A stretch of 64,000 nucleotides of DNA from Cocos nucifera (GCA_006176705.1 QRFJ01000058.1:744001-808000), one strand, 5' to 3'; positions 34,261 through 46,635 are shown, counted from the first letter of the stretch. The notes: generated from the sequence alone by a model not told the origin. Program-made: numbers and translations.

Positions 34261-36530
34261 TGTTAGATATATGTGCCCTAGAAGCCAGAATTGGCTGACA
34301 CTTGTAATACACTTCTAGGGGCAAAATTATAATTTTGACTATAATTAATGAAATGGGTTATTTTCTATCACACATGTGTATTTAGTATCTGTGATACATC
34401 CTTTGAGTTAATGGTAATGATAATTCATATTTTCAAGAGTTGAAAATTTAAGACATGAATAATCATTATTAACTCATAAACAGCTCCCGACCATAGGATC
34501 ATCACGAGGATGGTGATTGATCCGGAAGGTTGGTGTACGATCGCTTCTCTTTAGTAGATGAGTCTTGAGTCTACGGTGTGGAGACACCGGAGCGAGAGTA
34601 CAGGTACTCGTTAGAGAACGAGGGCACTGAGCGTGACCACCTCGAGTAGTCATTAGGAAGTCTACCTTCTCATCAATGACTGACTCGATGCTGCAGTAGT
34701 GTGTCTGGTTCTTTGACCTGAGATGCATCGGCAGTTCACCTTGAGGGTGTTATAGTTTGACTACACCATTACTCGGTCTCCTAGCCATATGGAACCCTGA
34801 GGTGTATGTTGGCTATGACATGTTCATTGTAGGAACTGGATTGCATCAAGATGGAATCTATCTACCTCGGTGGTAGAGGAGTAGCCCTATGATGATCATG
34901 AGAATCAAGTCCTGAAGCCCATGGCCATGGCAGAGTGAAATAATAGAAAGAGTTTCTATTTAGATTTTCACATTGGACTCGAATCGAATGATTACATCAT
35001 ATGACAGAGACTAGGGTTTGACGAGTTCACCTTAACCCTAATCTGATCGGGGCTCAAGATAGAAGAACTTAATCACACAGGTAGCTGCACCAAGAGGTTC
35101 GCATTCAGCTCTGATGGGTTGCCACCATATACTGCTAGGTGTCACTGGTGGATTTTGGGAGCAATTAGAATGATTTAGATGATCGATCATTCTAGCTGTT
35201 CGAATCAGAAGAGTTCTGATCCATCGAAAGGAGTTTCGATGATGTCTATGATAGAGATCATGACATATCCCATTACCATATAGAACTAAACCTAACTGGG
35301 TCACACAAACAAGGGTTTGAATCTGGTGATCATCAATTAAACTGATCTAGTTCAATTGATCTGAATGAGATTCAATTAGGTTCAAGGAAATCGTGCTAGC
35401 ACTCGATTGAACCTAACGTTCTTCTTTTACTATCACAAATAAGTTGTCTTGACTGAGCCAAAGAAGTTTGTGCTCAATCAGAGGCCTTCATATGGTCTGA
35501 CTGGAGGTTGTCCAAGTCAGAATAGGTTGTCTTATTTGTAAGACATTACCTGTCATTTTTGGTCACCTGCCATTTCTTGTTCTTTGACTTTGGTCAAAAG
35601 TCTACCTTTGACTGGTCAAACGTTGACCATTGATCCTTTGACTTTTGACCACATGTCATGCACCTATTGGAGAGCTGGTGGGGGCTTGTCCCCCTGCCAG
35701 AACCTGGCAAGGAGAAGGGCGCACGCCAAGGGTGGCGTGAGCCCAAGTAGGAGGCGTCTAGGAGTCCTTGTTGGACAAGGACTCCACCTCCCTTTTGGAT
35801 TCCAATCAAGAGTTCTACTAAGAATCCAGTTTGACTGGTCTTAGGCACCCTCTAAGGAGGAATCCAGGGGTCTCTATTCCAACCAATCAGATTTAGATCT
35901 GATTTCACAAAGGGTTGTGATTGGTTGAGAGGAAGAGGAGTTGGATCACAAGAGGTCTATAAATAAGACCCTGCGCCCAACCCTAATTCCAATGCTATTA
36001 GATACGCCCCAAGGCTGCCTCTCCCCTCCTTCTCCACGCCATAGTCTCTTCTCCTCTTGCTCTCCACGTCCAAAAGGTGTTTTGGACTTAGTTTGGTGCG
36101 ATTCAGATCAAGGAAAGGCGATCAAAAGCAAGAAGGCTGCGCTGCTGCAAAAGGACGACTGCAGATCTTCAAAAGAGTTTTGAAGATCCTCCAGATCAGA
36201 TCCAGATCTGATTTTTGGAGGTGTGATAGAGAAGAAGAGGATCTCCAGATCCAACCTGAGTGGATACCGGTAGAGGCCAGGCGCTTGCGTGGCTAAGATC
36301 CAGAACCTTCCGCTGCAATCAGGATCATCTACAGGGTAATAGGATTACCCAAATCAGGTAAATTGAATTTGATTTAATTTATTTTATTTTATTTTATTTA
36401 TTAAAATAATAAAAATCAGATCTAAAACATATCAAGATCTGATTAAGATCAAGAGAAAATTTTTGAAATATATCTCTTGATCTAATCAGATCTGGACGAA
36501 CCTGGACCGAGAAAAAAGGATTTCCCTTCA
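34261..36530 (+). repeat. Copia-B 5' LTR (2270 bp)
   Basis: It starts TGTTAGATATATGTGCC and ends TTTCCCTTCA. The open frames inside it recur in the 3' LTR and are not genes. Confidence 0.95.
35958..35965 (+). promoter_or_regulatory. Copia-B LTR TATA box
   Basis: TATAAATA sits in the sequence gtctataaataagaccctgc, with an identical copy in the 3' LTR at 44077-44084. It is the best candidate for the retrotransposon promoter. Confidence 0.7.
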
Positions 36531-38401
36531 ACTGGTATCAGAGCCATGGTTCTAAATTATTTAGATCTGATTTTAATTTTATTTTAATTAGAAAATAAAG
36601 TGATTTTAGATGTCACATGAGATGTGATCAGATCTGAAATCAGAAAAATTAAAATTAAATGATTTGGATCTAAGAACATGAAGATATGCATGACTAGTTC
36701 TAGAATAGAATAGTTCTATAGAATAGTTTTGCATGTCTTTGATTTAATTTGATTAAATCATATTTTAGATCTTCTTATTTACTATTTTCTGATATTATAA
36801 GTGTTATAATAACATCTGATAAACAGCAAATAAAAATTATTTAATTTTAAATATCATATGAGATATGATAGATGCATGACTAGACTAGTTGTAGAATAGT
36901 TCTACATAATTGTCTAGATTAGAATTTATTTTGATTAGATCAATTTAAATCTAATTTTTTAGATTATTATGTGATAATTTAGATCTGAAAATATGCATGA
37001 TTTGATACATGAGATGTATGCAAAATATGCCATGATTAGATCTACTTTATATATGAGATATATGATATAGATCTGATATAGTTTTGTAGATTTACATGTT
37101 CCTGATTAAGGCGTTCCTCTTGGCCGTTCGGTCATAAGAACGAAGAAGGGTTTAAAGGCCCTCTCTTCCCATTCGATGGGGTGTTCTTATGACGTGTAGG
37201 GGTGCTGCGTGTTCGTCCTTAATCAGAAACCCAAAACTTACTTTCTGCAAAACCCTAGATCCTGAAACCCTAGGATTTATTATGCATATTTTGTTTATGA
37301 ACCCAACTTAATTAAGAATTAAGTTTATGGAATATTAATTAGGTCTAAAATTGAGAATTTCAGATCTAAGACATATTCATAATACTGGGTTCGGGCTTGG
37401 GTAGCTCAATTAGGTCTAAGCGGTTGATCAAACCGAATCAAGAGTTGGTTAGATGGGATCAACAATGCTTAAATTGACCAGCCTAATAGGATTAAGTCTG
37501 GGTCAAGATCGAGTCACGATCAAGCAAGACCTAATTAGGCTCAGAGGTTAGAGTCTGGATTGTAGGCTAACCCAATTGGTTCTGACTCAACAATTTGGTG
37601 TCTAAGGTAAGTTTGGCACAGACGACCGACTGGATTTTTAATTGGAAGCTACTCGACCTGAATGCGTTCTTGTGCGAGTTAACGGCATATTCCTTCCATC
37701 GGTCTCACTTACCTGGCCATATCTGTTGACTCAGTTCTGATTTGAGGTGGTCAATAATCCGAGCTGACCCATGCCACTAGGTTAGTCATAATTGTTATGA
37801 CTAAGCCAAGTCTAGTTTAATGAGACCTGAATCAATTCTTCCTAAGAAAAGATTAAGTCCGAGGTCTTCCACCATTGTAGACGTGCGGGCCCTTCCCGGG
37901 GTTGATTGTTCTCGGCTGGATACAGTGGCTCAGTTGCACCGGGAAGATGCAACCATGTCTATTAGGCATTGGATGCTATGGGCTGGAGGATGAGTTGGGC
38001 TCAATATTTCGGATACGGTGAGAGACCCAATTAGGAACCCAGTCTATGCAAATGGTGGGTCTGACTTAACTAAGGAGTGGATCAATATTCTGGATACGGT
38101 GAGATTCATGAATTAGAGACCAAGTTTGGGTGCACCATGATTAGAGAATCATTGAACAAGAGTTGTTCACTCATTGGCTAACCCATCACCAATAACTGTT
38201 AGGTGAGGTGATGAGTCAGTTGGTGAGACCGCACCACCCACTAGAAATCATCAATCGCGGAGATTTTCGCATCTCTACAGAGGGAGTGTAGGGATCCGAG
38301 AAAATAGTGGGAGCTAATTTGTTTAAAAATAAAATCCCTAAACAAATTGGTCAAGTCAAAATTACAGTATCTAACTAGAATCTTTGACTCTCTACAGGAA
38401 A
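36531..38401 (+). other. Copia-B untranslated leader with a strong hairpin
   Basis: It begins with the methionine-tRNA primer binding site and has no open frame. At 37102-37226 there are nested inverted repeats: CTGATTAAGG (37102-37111) pairs with 37217-37226, and TCATAAGAAC (37132-37141) pairs with 37183-37192. Retroelement leaders usually hold dimerisation or packaging signals, so this is a candidate. A phrase of ggatacggtgaga occurs twice near 38010-38105. Confidence 0.6.
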
Positions 38402-39240
38402 ATGTCTGCGTCCAACCCACTGGCACGTATCCTAGACACACATAGACTGACTGGACCCAATTATAAAGATTGGCTCAGGAACTACAAAATTGTTTTGGGT
38501 TTAGAGAAGTTAACACATATTTTGGACCAGGACCCTCCCACCTTACCAGCTCGTCCATCCACTGAACAGAGAGCATCTCTGGAAAAATGGATTGACGAAG
38601 ACAATAAGGCCAGATACTACATGTTGGGCTCGATGTCTGATGAGCTCCAGCACCAACATGAAGATATCGGGACTGCTCGCCAAATGTTGGCTCACCTGCA
38701 GGAGATGTTTGGTGAACAGAGTCGCGCAGCCAAATATCAAGTCACGAAAATGACTTTTTAAGGCTAAGATGCGTGATGGGCAGTCAGTCCAAGATCACTG
38801 TCTGACAATGATCAAGGACATGGAAGAGCTTGAGAAGCTCGGTGTGAAGTTGGACTTGGATCTTGCAGAACGATATTATTCTGCAATCCTTGACTGATGC
38901 ATATGGGCAATTCATCATGAATTACCACATGCATAAACTTCAAAATTCCTTGGCCGAGTTGATGAATATGCTGGTTACCGCTGAGCTTTCTATGAAAGGT
39001 TCTAAAGGCTCAGTTCTTGCTATGGAACGGACTTCTTCCAAAAGAAAGTCTTATGGAAAGAAAAGGAAGTCTGTGAAAAAGCAAAAAAGATAGAAGGATC
39101 AAAGAAGAAGAAGGCAGAACCGAAGAAGAAGGTCGATGGCAAAGGAAAGTGTTTCCATTGCAACAGCGACGGCCATTGGAAGCGGAACTGCCCTACTTAC
39201 CTGGCCACCCTGAAGAACAAGAAGGAAGGTCCTTCTGGAG
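38402..39240 (+). pseudogene. Copia-B gag (frameshifted)
   Basis: ATG at 38402 opens an intact stretch to 38761 with HRLTGPNYKDWLRNYKIVLG and a long gag core. The frame then shifts at a run of five Ts near 38755. It resumes in other frames through MRDGQSVQDHCLTMIKD and LQNSLAELMNMLVTAE (about 38770-39000), shifts again near 39090, and reaches the zinc knuckle CFHCNSDGHWKRNC (39150-39191), whose four ligands are all present. It would form the particle coat if intact. Confidence 0.85.
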
Positions 39241-40560
39241 GTATGCTCGTTATTGAGTCTAACCTTACGGTTTCTTCTGCATCCAGTTGGGTGCTTGACT
39301 CTGGTTCTAGTGCTCATCTGTGCACTTCTATGCAGGGTCTTGAGGATAGCAGGAGGCTGAGGGATGGAGACATGATCCTACGCATCGGTAATGGAGCAAG
39401 AGTTGCTGCAGTAGCCGTGGGAACATACCCTCTTCGATTACCATCTGGTTTAGACTTAGTTTTAAAAGACTGTTATTATGTGCCTGCAGCTAGCAGGAAT
39501 TTGATTTCTGTTTCATGCTTAGCACAAGAAGGTTATGTGATCACCTTCTTTAAGGACCATTGTAACATTCTTTATGAAAAAAAATAAAATTGCAAATGGT
39601 TTCCTTATTAATGGTCTTTATCAGTTGCATATTGATGTACCTGTTTTAACTATCGAGCAAAACGTGAATGCCAAACGACCTAGGGATAGTCCAAACGACA
39701 GATATCTATGGCACCTGAGATTAGGTCATATAGCAGAAGATAGGATTAACAAATTGGAGAAAAATGGGCTATTGAGTCCATTGACTTTTGAGTCATATCC
39801 AACTTGTGAATCTTGTCTTCAAGGCAAAATGACTAAACTCCCTTTTGTTGGACATGGGGAGAGGGCCACAGATCTCCTTGCCCTAGTACATACTGATGTG
39901 TGCGGCCCATTTGATGTGCCGGCTAGAGGCAATTTTGTCTACTTCATTACCTTTACCGATGATCTGTCTAGGTATGGGTATGTGTATCTTATGAGACATA
40001 AGTCTGAAGCTTTTGAAAAGTTCAAAGAATTCAGACATGAAGTAGAAAAACAAAACTGGAAAACCCATTAAGGTTCTTCGATCAGATCGAGGAGGTGAAT
40101 ACCTTAGCCGAGAATTCCTAGACTATCTTAAGAAAAATGGCATAGTCTCTCAATGGACTCCACCAGGAACACCTCAACTCAACGGGGTTTCAGAACGGAG
40201 AAATCGGACTCTATTGGATATGGTTCGATCCATGATGAGCTTCACAGACCTTCCTAGATTTTCTTTGGGGACATTCATTATTAACTTCAATCTATTTACT
40301 GAATAGGGTTCCCTCTAAAACCGTTCCTACCACACCGTATGAGATATGGCACGGTAAGAAATCAAGTCTGAGTCATCTCAGAATTTGGGGTTGTCCGGCT
40401 TATGTCAAAAGACAACAAGTGGACAAGTTAGAGTTTAGGTCCTTTAGAGCTCGATTCATAGGATATCCTAAAGAGTCATTAGGATACTATTTCTACATTC
40501 CAGAAGACCACAATGTGATTGTGAGTCGACATGCCATATTTCTTGAAAAATAGTTTATTC
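39241..40560 (+). pseudogene. Copia-B protease and integrase (frameshifted)
   Basis: The protease active site reads WVLDSGSSAHLCTS near 39285-39325, with an intact frame 39243-39587. A run of As near 39580 shifts the frame. The pre-integrase domain (LWHLRLGHIAEDRINKLEKN; CESCLQGKM) and the integrase catalytic segments follow: HTDVCGPF at about 39888, FTDDLSRYGYVYLM, then SDRGGEY at about 40085 in another frame, and the C-terminal GVSERRN glutamate segment at about 40185. Further shifts occur near 40050 and 40255. Confidence 0.87.
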
Positions 40561-40739
40561 AAGATAGTGGCATTGGAAAAGCAGATTAAGCTTGATGAGA
40601 AAGTCTCACAAGTCAGAACGAGCTAAGGACCAAGTGGAAACCAAATCAGGTTGAGCCAATAAGAAACACTACCTCCTCCACCTCGTAGATCGGAAAGAGT
40701 TTCCCGTCCCCCTGAAAGATACTTAGGTATTATTTCAGA

Positions 40740-42363
40740 GGATATAGAGGAAAATGTTCCTCATAGGTAATGGTGCTCATGGTGATGATCCCAAAACCTA
40801 CAACGAGGCGATATCAGATATCGACTCCGAGAAATGGCTTGAGGCAATGAAGTCAGAAATTGACTCGATGCACTCAAACCAAGTCTGGACCTTGGTAGAT
40901 CCACCAGAAGGTATAGTACCTATTGGGTGTAAATGGATCTTCAAGAGAAAGATTGGTGCAGATGGGAATGTGGAGACATTCAAGGCTAGACTAGTGGCAA
41001 AAGGTTATAGTCAACGCGAAGGCATTGACTATCAGGATACCTTTTCCCCGGTAGGCTATGCTAAAATCCATCCGCACATTGCTTGCTGTTGCAGCCTATT
41101 TCGATTATGAAATATGGCAAATGGACGTGAAAACGGCATTCCTTAAATGGATATCTTGAGGAAGATATCTATATGGAACAGCCGCTAGGTTTCACATCCA
41201 GTGATACTGATCACAAGGTTTGCAAGCTGCAAAGGTCCATATATGGACTTAAGCAAGCATCTCGGAGCTGGAACACTCATTTCAATGATGTGATCAAAAA
41301 GTTTGGTTTCATCAAAAACGAAGAGGAACCATGTGTTTTCAAAAGGGTCAGTGGGAGCGCTGTTGTCTTCCTCGTATTGTACGTGGATGACATCCTCCTT
41401 ATTGGGAATGATATTCCCATGTTGACATCAGTCAAGAATGTGGTTGTCCAAGGAATTCTCCATGAAAGACCTAGGTGAAGCATCCTTTATTCTAGGAATT
41501 AAGGTCTATAGGGATAGACCGAATAGGATGCTAGGACTTTCACAGAAAATGTACATAGAGGAAGTACTAAAGAGGTTTAGTATGGAAAACTCTAAGAGGG
41601 GATTAATACCCTTCAGACATGGTATTCATCTTTCCAAGAAGATGTGCCCCAGCACACCTGAGGAAATAGAACGCATGAGCAAGATCCCTTATGCTTCTGC
41701 AATAGGGAGCCTCATGTATGCCATGCTATGTACACGACCTGATATAGCCCATGCTGTGAGTGTCACAAGCAGATATCAGTCAAATCCAGGTGAAGAACAC
41801 TGGACTTCTGTGAAATGTATCCTTAAGTACTTGAAGAAGAACTAAGGATATGATGTTGGTCTTTGGTAATGAAGAACTCCAAGTTCCAGGGATACACAGA
41901 CTCGGACTTCATGTCCGATATAGATGATCGAAAGTCGACATCTGGAAGTCTGTTTGTGTGCAATGGTGGAGCTGTCAGCTGGAAGAGTTCCAAGCAAACT
42001 GTGATAGCAGATTCCACCATGGAAGCAGAATATATAGCTGCATCAGAGGCTGCAAAGGAAGCATTCTGGTATAAGAAGTTTGCTGCAGAAATTGGAGTAA
42101 TGCCATCAGATGCCATTCCTCTTTACTGCGACAACAATGGCGCCATAGCCCTTGCTAAGGAGCCGAGGTCTCACCAGAAGTCTAAGCACATTGAGCGGCG
42201 ATACCATCTCATCCGCGATTATCTTGAGAAAGGTTACGTTGAGGTCAAGAGAGTCAACTCCACAGATAATGTGGCAGACCCACTTACAAAGCCGTTGGGC
42301 CAGCAGAAGATCGAAGCCCACCTTGAGAAGATGGGACTTAGACTTGTAGCCAATTGGCTTTAG
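40740..42363 (+). pseudogene. Copia-B reverse transcriptase and RNase H (frameshifted)
   Basis: The reverse transcriptase begins near 40754 (GCKWIFKRKIGADGNVETFK). It shifts near 41060 and 41145, continues with KLQRSIYGLKQASRSWN and keeps the catalytic YVDDILLIGND box near 41380. It then shifts at about 41440 to MKDLGEASFILGIKVYRD. RNase H follows with SDFMSDIDDRKSTSG, DSTMEAEYIAASEAA and YCDNNGAIALAKEPRS, ending at TAG 42361-42363. Catalytic residues are retained; the damage is mainly small frame changes. Confidence 0.88.
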
Positions 42364-42377
42364 GACAAGTGGGAGAT
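42363..42377 (+). promoter_or_regulatory. Copia-B polypurine tract
   Basis: gacaagtgggagat lies directly before the 3' LTR and after the stop codon, the usual place for plus-strand priming. Confidence 0.8.
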
Positions 42378-44649
42378 TGTTAGATATATGTGCCCTAGAA
42401 GCCAGAATTGGCTGACACTTGTAATACACTTCTAGGGGCAAAATTATAATTTTGACTATAATTAATAAAATGGGTTATTTTCTATCACACATGTGTATTT
42501 AGTGTCTGTGATACATCCTTTGAGTTAATGGTAATGATAATTCATATTTTCAAGAGTTGAAAATTTAAGACATGAATAATCATTATTAACTCATAAACAG
42601 CTCCCGACCATAGGATCATCACGAGGATGGTGATTGATCCGGAAGGTTGGTGTACAATCGCTTCTCTTTAGTAGATGAGTCTTGAGTCTACGGTGTGGAG
42701 ACACCGGAGCGAGAGTACAGGTACTCGTTAGAGAACGAGGGCACTGAGCGTGACCACCTCGAGTAGTCATTAGAAAGTCTACCTTCTCATCAATGACTGA
42801 CTCGATGCTGCAGTAGTGTGTCTGGTTCTTTGACCTGAGATGCATCGGCAGTTCACCTTGAGGGTGTTATAGTTTGACTACACCATTACTCGGTCTCCTA
42901 GCCATATGGAACCCTGAGGTGTATGTTGGCTATGACATGTTCATTGTAGGAACTGGATTGCATCAAGATGGGATCTATCTACCTCGGTGGTAGAGGAGTA
43001 GCCCTATGATGATCATGAGAATCAAGTCCTGAAGCCCATGGCCATGGCAGAGTGAAATAATAGAAAGAGTTTCTATTTAGATTTTCACATTGGACTCGAA
43101 TCGAATGATTACATCATATGATAGAGACTAGGGTTTGACGAGTTCACCTTAACCCTAATCTGATCGGGGCTCAAGATAGAAGAACTGAATCACACAGGTA
43201 GCTGCACCAAGAGGTTCGCATTCAGCTCTGATGGGTTGCCACCATATACTGCTAGGTGTCACTGGTGGATTTTGGGAGCAATTAGAATGATTTAGATGAT
43301 CGATCATTCTAGCTGTTCGAATCAGAAGAGTTCTGATCCATCGAAAGGAGTTTCGATGATGTCTATGATAGAGATCATGACATATCCCATTATCATACAG
43401 AACTGAACCTAACTGGGTCACACAAACAAGGGTTTGAATCTGGTGATCATCAATTGAACTGATCTAGTTCAATTGATCTGAATGAGATTCAATTAGGTTC
43501 AAGGAAATCGTGCTAGCACTCGATTGAACCTAACGTTCTTCTTTTACTATCACAAATAAGTTGTCTTGACTGAGCCAAAGGATTTTGTGCTCAATCAGAG
43601 GCCTTCATATGGTCTGACTGGAGGTTGTCCAAGTCAGAATAGGTTGTCTTATTTGTAAGACATTACCTGCCATTTTTGGTCACCTGCCATTTTTTGTTCT
43701 TTGACTTTGGTCAAAAGTCTACCTTTGACTGGTCAAACATTGACCATTGACCCTTTGACTTTTGACCACATGTCATGCACCTATTGGAGAGCTGGTGGGG
43801 GCTTGTCCCCCTGCCAGAACCTGGCAAGGAGAAGGGCGCACGCCAAGGGTGGCGTGAGCCCAAGTAGGAGGCGCCTAGGAGTCCTTTGTTGGACAAGGAC
43901 TCCACCTCCCTTTTGGATTCCAATCAGAGAGTTCTACTAAGAATCCAGTTTGACTGGTCTTAGGCACCCTCTAAGGAGGAATCCAGGGGTCTCTATTCCA
44001 ACCAATCAGATTTAGATCTGATTTCACAAAGGGTTGTGATTGGTTGAGAGAAAGAGGAGTTGGATCACAAGAGGTCTATAAATAAGACCCTGCGCCCAAC
44101 CCTAATTCCAATGCTATTAGATACGCCCCAAGGCTGCCTCTCCCCTCCTTCTCCATGCCATAGTCTCTTCTCCTCTTGCTCTCCACGTCCAAAAGGTGTT
44201 TTGGACTTAGTTTGGTGCGATTCAGATCAAGGAAAGGCGATCAAAAGCAAGAAGGCTGCGCTGCTGCAAAAGGACGACTGCAGATCTTCAAAAGAGTTTT
44301 GAAGATCCTCCAGATCAGATCCAGATCTGATTTTTGGAGGTGTGATAGAGAAGAAGAGGATCTCCAGATCCAACCCGAGTGGATACCGGTAGAGGCCAGG
44401 CGCTTGCGTGGCTAAGATCTAGAACCTTCCGCTGCAATCAGGATCATCTACAGGGTAATAGGATTACCCAAATCAGGTAAATTGAATTTGATTTAATTTA
44501 TCTTGTTTGTTTTTATTTATTAAAATAATAAGAATCAAATCTGAAACATATCAAGATCTGATTAAGATCAAGAGAAAATTTTTGAAATATATCTCTTGAT
44601 CTAATCAGATCTGGACGAACCTGGACCGGAAAATAAGGATTTTCCTTCA
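42378..44649 (+). repeat. Copia-B 3' LTR (2272 bp)
   Basis: It matches 34261-36530 nearly throughout. The clearest cluster of differences is near its right end (about 44500-44545). Confidence 0.95.
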
Positions 44650-44654
44650 GAAAG

Positions 44655-45130
44655 GAGGTCGCATCGAAAGCTCTAAGGGTCACCAATGATGATGCTAGAG
44701 GAAGACGATGGCGCTAAAGGTAACCTACGAAATAAGAACAAGATAGTGAGATAGAGAGAGAAGAGAGAGAAAAAGAAAGAGGAAAGAGAGAGGGAGAGGG
44801 GGCCAGAGGGATGGGAGGGTGGGGGGCGGTGGCCAAGGAGGGTAAGGGGTGGCGCTGGGTGGCGGCCTAGGATGAGGAGCGGGGGGCAAGTGCCGTGGCC
44901 AGGGATGGAGAGGGCAAGGGCGACGGTGCGCGGGTGGGAGGGTAAGGGTGGGTGGCCGGGATGGGAGGGCAAGGGGTGGCGGCGACGATAGGGGATAGGG
45001 AGGGTGGGGGGTCGGACGGTGGTCGGGATGCGGGGGGCGGGCAGCGGCGGGATGCATGGAGTCTCACCGATGATGGAGAGGAGGGGAGAGAGAGAGAGAG
45101 AGCGCACGCACGGAAGAAAAGAAAAATTAA
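44655..45130 (-). other. GC-rich, purine-rich 5' part of the CACTA
   Basis: On the + strand this is a run of gaggg, gggtgg and gagaga words. It gives long proline-rich frames on the - strand in all three frames, which argues for low complexity, not coding. It corresponds to the upstream part of the TnpA gene and may hold its promoter or first exon, but I cannot show either. Confidence 0.5.
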
Positions 45131-45290
45131 AAATTTTTAATCTAACCTACGATAGTGATTTTTGATCCACTACCATAAATCTATGGCAGCGGTTATTGAA
45201 AATCATTACAATAGATCTACGGCAGTGGTTTCATAACCACTGCCATAGATTTATAGCAACGATTTTTAATAACCGCTGCCATAGGTTGAA
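45131..45290. repeat. CACTA subterminal repeats, inner block
   Basis: Several copies of ctatggcagcggtta and its complement lie between the GC-rich block and the long inverted repeat. Confidence 0.8.
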
Positions 45291-45315
45291 AATAAATTTT
45301 TTCTTATTTTTTTTT

Positions 45316-46271
45316 AAATATTATATAATTTTAAAATTTAATATCCATTTTTATCGTTCATTATCTAAATAATTATCATTAGAGTATCATCATAAAAAAT
45401 CACCTCGATCCAATGGCCCCGGCTTCATCGATCAAAAAATTTGATTTTGACGATCACGAACGATGAAGCGATGACTGATAGATGGAGACCTTCGATCGAT
45501 TCAAAAATTTGCAATGATATTTTGATAATATTTATAGCATACTACCAAAGTTTTACTTCAATCGGATATCATTATCATGTCAATTTAGTATGGAATGATT
45601 TCAACCGTTAAAATAGAAGCAAGTGATCAAAGGGCTAAATAATGTTCTATTATAAGATAATTTTTTAGTTAAATAATTTTTATTATAATTTTAATCATTT
45701 TATATGATAATGATAATAAAATTTAAATCATTTTTATATGAACTGTTTATGTTAAGCAGATATTGCAAAAGCACGAGCATATGCATATAACAACTAGCGG
45801 AGTTCAAGAATGGTTATTAGACGATGTATAGTTTTAGATTGTTCTTAGTCTCATGAGTTAAATTTTATAATCATCATCTTAAAAAATGATTAAAATAGTA
45901 GTCAAGATCATTTATAAAAAAATTATCTCATAATTGGATACCGTCTGATCCTTTGATCACTCGTTTATCATTTAATAGCTAAAATTAACCTATACTAAAT
46001 TGACCAAGATAACGATATTCGATTGAAATAAAATTTTGATAGTATGCTACAAACATAATTGAGATCTTCGTTGTAGATTTTTGAATCTATCGAAGATCTC
46101 CATCTATTAGATCATCGCATCGTCGTTCGTGATCATCAAAATCAAAATTTTTTGATCAATGAAGTTAGGACCATCAGATCGAGATGATCTTTTACGACGA
46201 TACTCTAATGATAATTAATTAGATAATAAATGATGAAGATGAATATTAAATTTTAAAATTATATAATATTT
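45316..46271. repeat. Long inverted repeat (arms about 415 bp, loop 123 bp)
   Basis: The left arm 45316-45730 is complementary to the right arm 45854-46271. Outer ends are aaatattatataattttaaa and its complement. Internal matching words include ttatcattagagtat, gatcacgaacga, gatggaga and gtgatcaaag. The arms are diverged by scattered substitutions. It has the shape of a foldback MITE nested between CACTA subterminal blocks, or an inverted duplication that arose there. Confidence 0.88.
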
Positions 46272-46289
46272 ATATATATATATATATAT

Positions 46290-46632
46290 TGCAGCGGTTA
46301 CAAATAACCGCTGTCGTAGATCAATGTATAATAGTGGTTACAAGAAACCGCTACTATAAGTCCAACCTATGGTAGTGGTTATCCTAACTGTTGCTATAGA
46401 TCAGACCTATGGCAGTGGTTATAAAGAATCGTTATCATAGCTTGGATCTATGGCAGTGGTTTCTCGTAACCGCTGTCATAGGTCGGACCTATGACAGTGG
46501 TTTCTTATAACCGCTGCCATAGGTCAGTCCTGTAGCAGCGATTCTTTGTAACCGCTACCGTAGATTCTATTGCAGTAATTTCAAAAATCGCTGTAATAGT
46601 ATGCGCTGCCGTAGACTCTTTTTGTAGTAGTG
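46290..46632. repeat. CACTA right subterminal and terminal repeats
   Basis: About ten alternating copies of gcagcggttacaaa and aaccgctgccatag-type words lie here, ending with TTTTTGTAGTAGTG and then the ctc target duplication. Confidence 0.9.
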
Positions 46633-46635
46633 CTC

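Larger units (their letters stand above)
34261..44649 (+). mobile_element. Copia-B: young, nearly complete Copia retrotransposon, 10.4 kb
   Basis: It is flanked by the target-site duplication gaaag (34256-34260 and 44650-44654). LTRs of about 2.27 kb (34261-36530 and 42378-44649) show, by my eye count, about 35 to 40 differences. The primer binding site TGGTATCAGAGCC is at 36533, a 1.9-kb leader follows, and then gag, protease, integrase, reverse transcriptase and RNase H to 42363. A polypurine tract, aggacaagtgggagat, precedes the 3' LTR. Domain order is Copia; the long LTRs and gag resemble the Angela/BARE-like group, which is an inference. The reading frame is broken at several single-base positions. 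It lies within the CACTA and is the youngest insertion here. Confidence 0.95.
31392..46632 (-). mobile_element. CACTA (En/Spm-type) DNA transposon with TnpA-like gene, split by Copia-B
   Basis: It begins CACTACTACAGAA and ends with the reverse complement CACTACTACAAAA, with a 3-bp target duplication ctc (31389-31391 and 46633-46635). Both ends carry many copies of a subterminal motif around tatggcagcggtta. After removing Copia-B (34261-44649 and its target duplication) the element is about 4.85 kb. It encodes a TnpA-like protein on the - strand but I find no trace of the TnpD transposase with its catalytic domain, so it looks non-autonomous. A long inverted repeat sits near its right end. Confidence 0.9.

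Noticed and set aside
34474..36296. Several open frames of 70-90 residues on both strands, with copies at 42591-44415
   Set aside because: These are shadows inside the Copia-B LTRs, duplicated because the LTRs are duplicated.
44673..45140. 144-, 110- and 66-residue proline-rich frames on the - strand
   Set aside because: Three frames of the same strand are open at once, a sign of low-complexity DNA. At most it is the 5' region of the CACTA gene.
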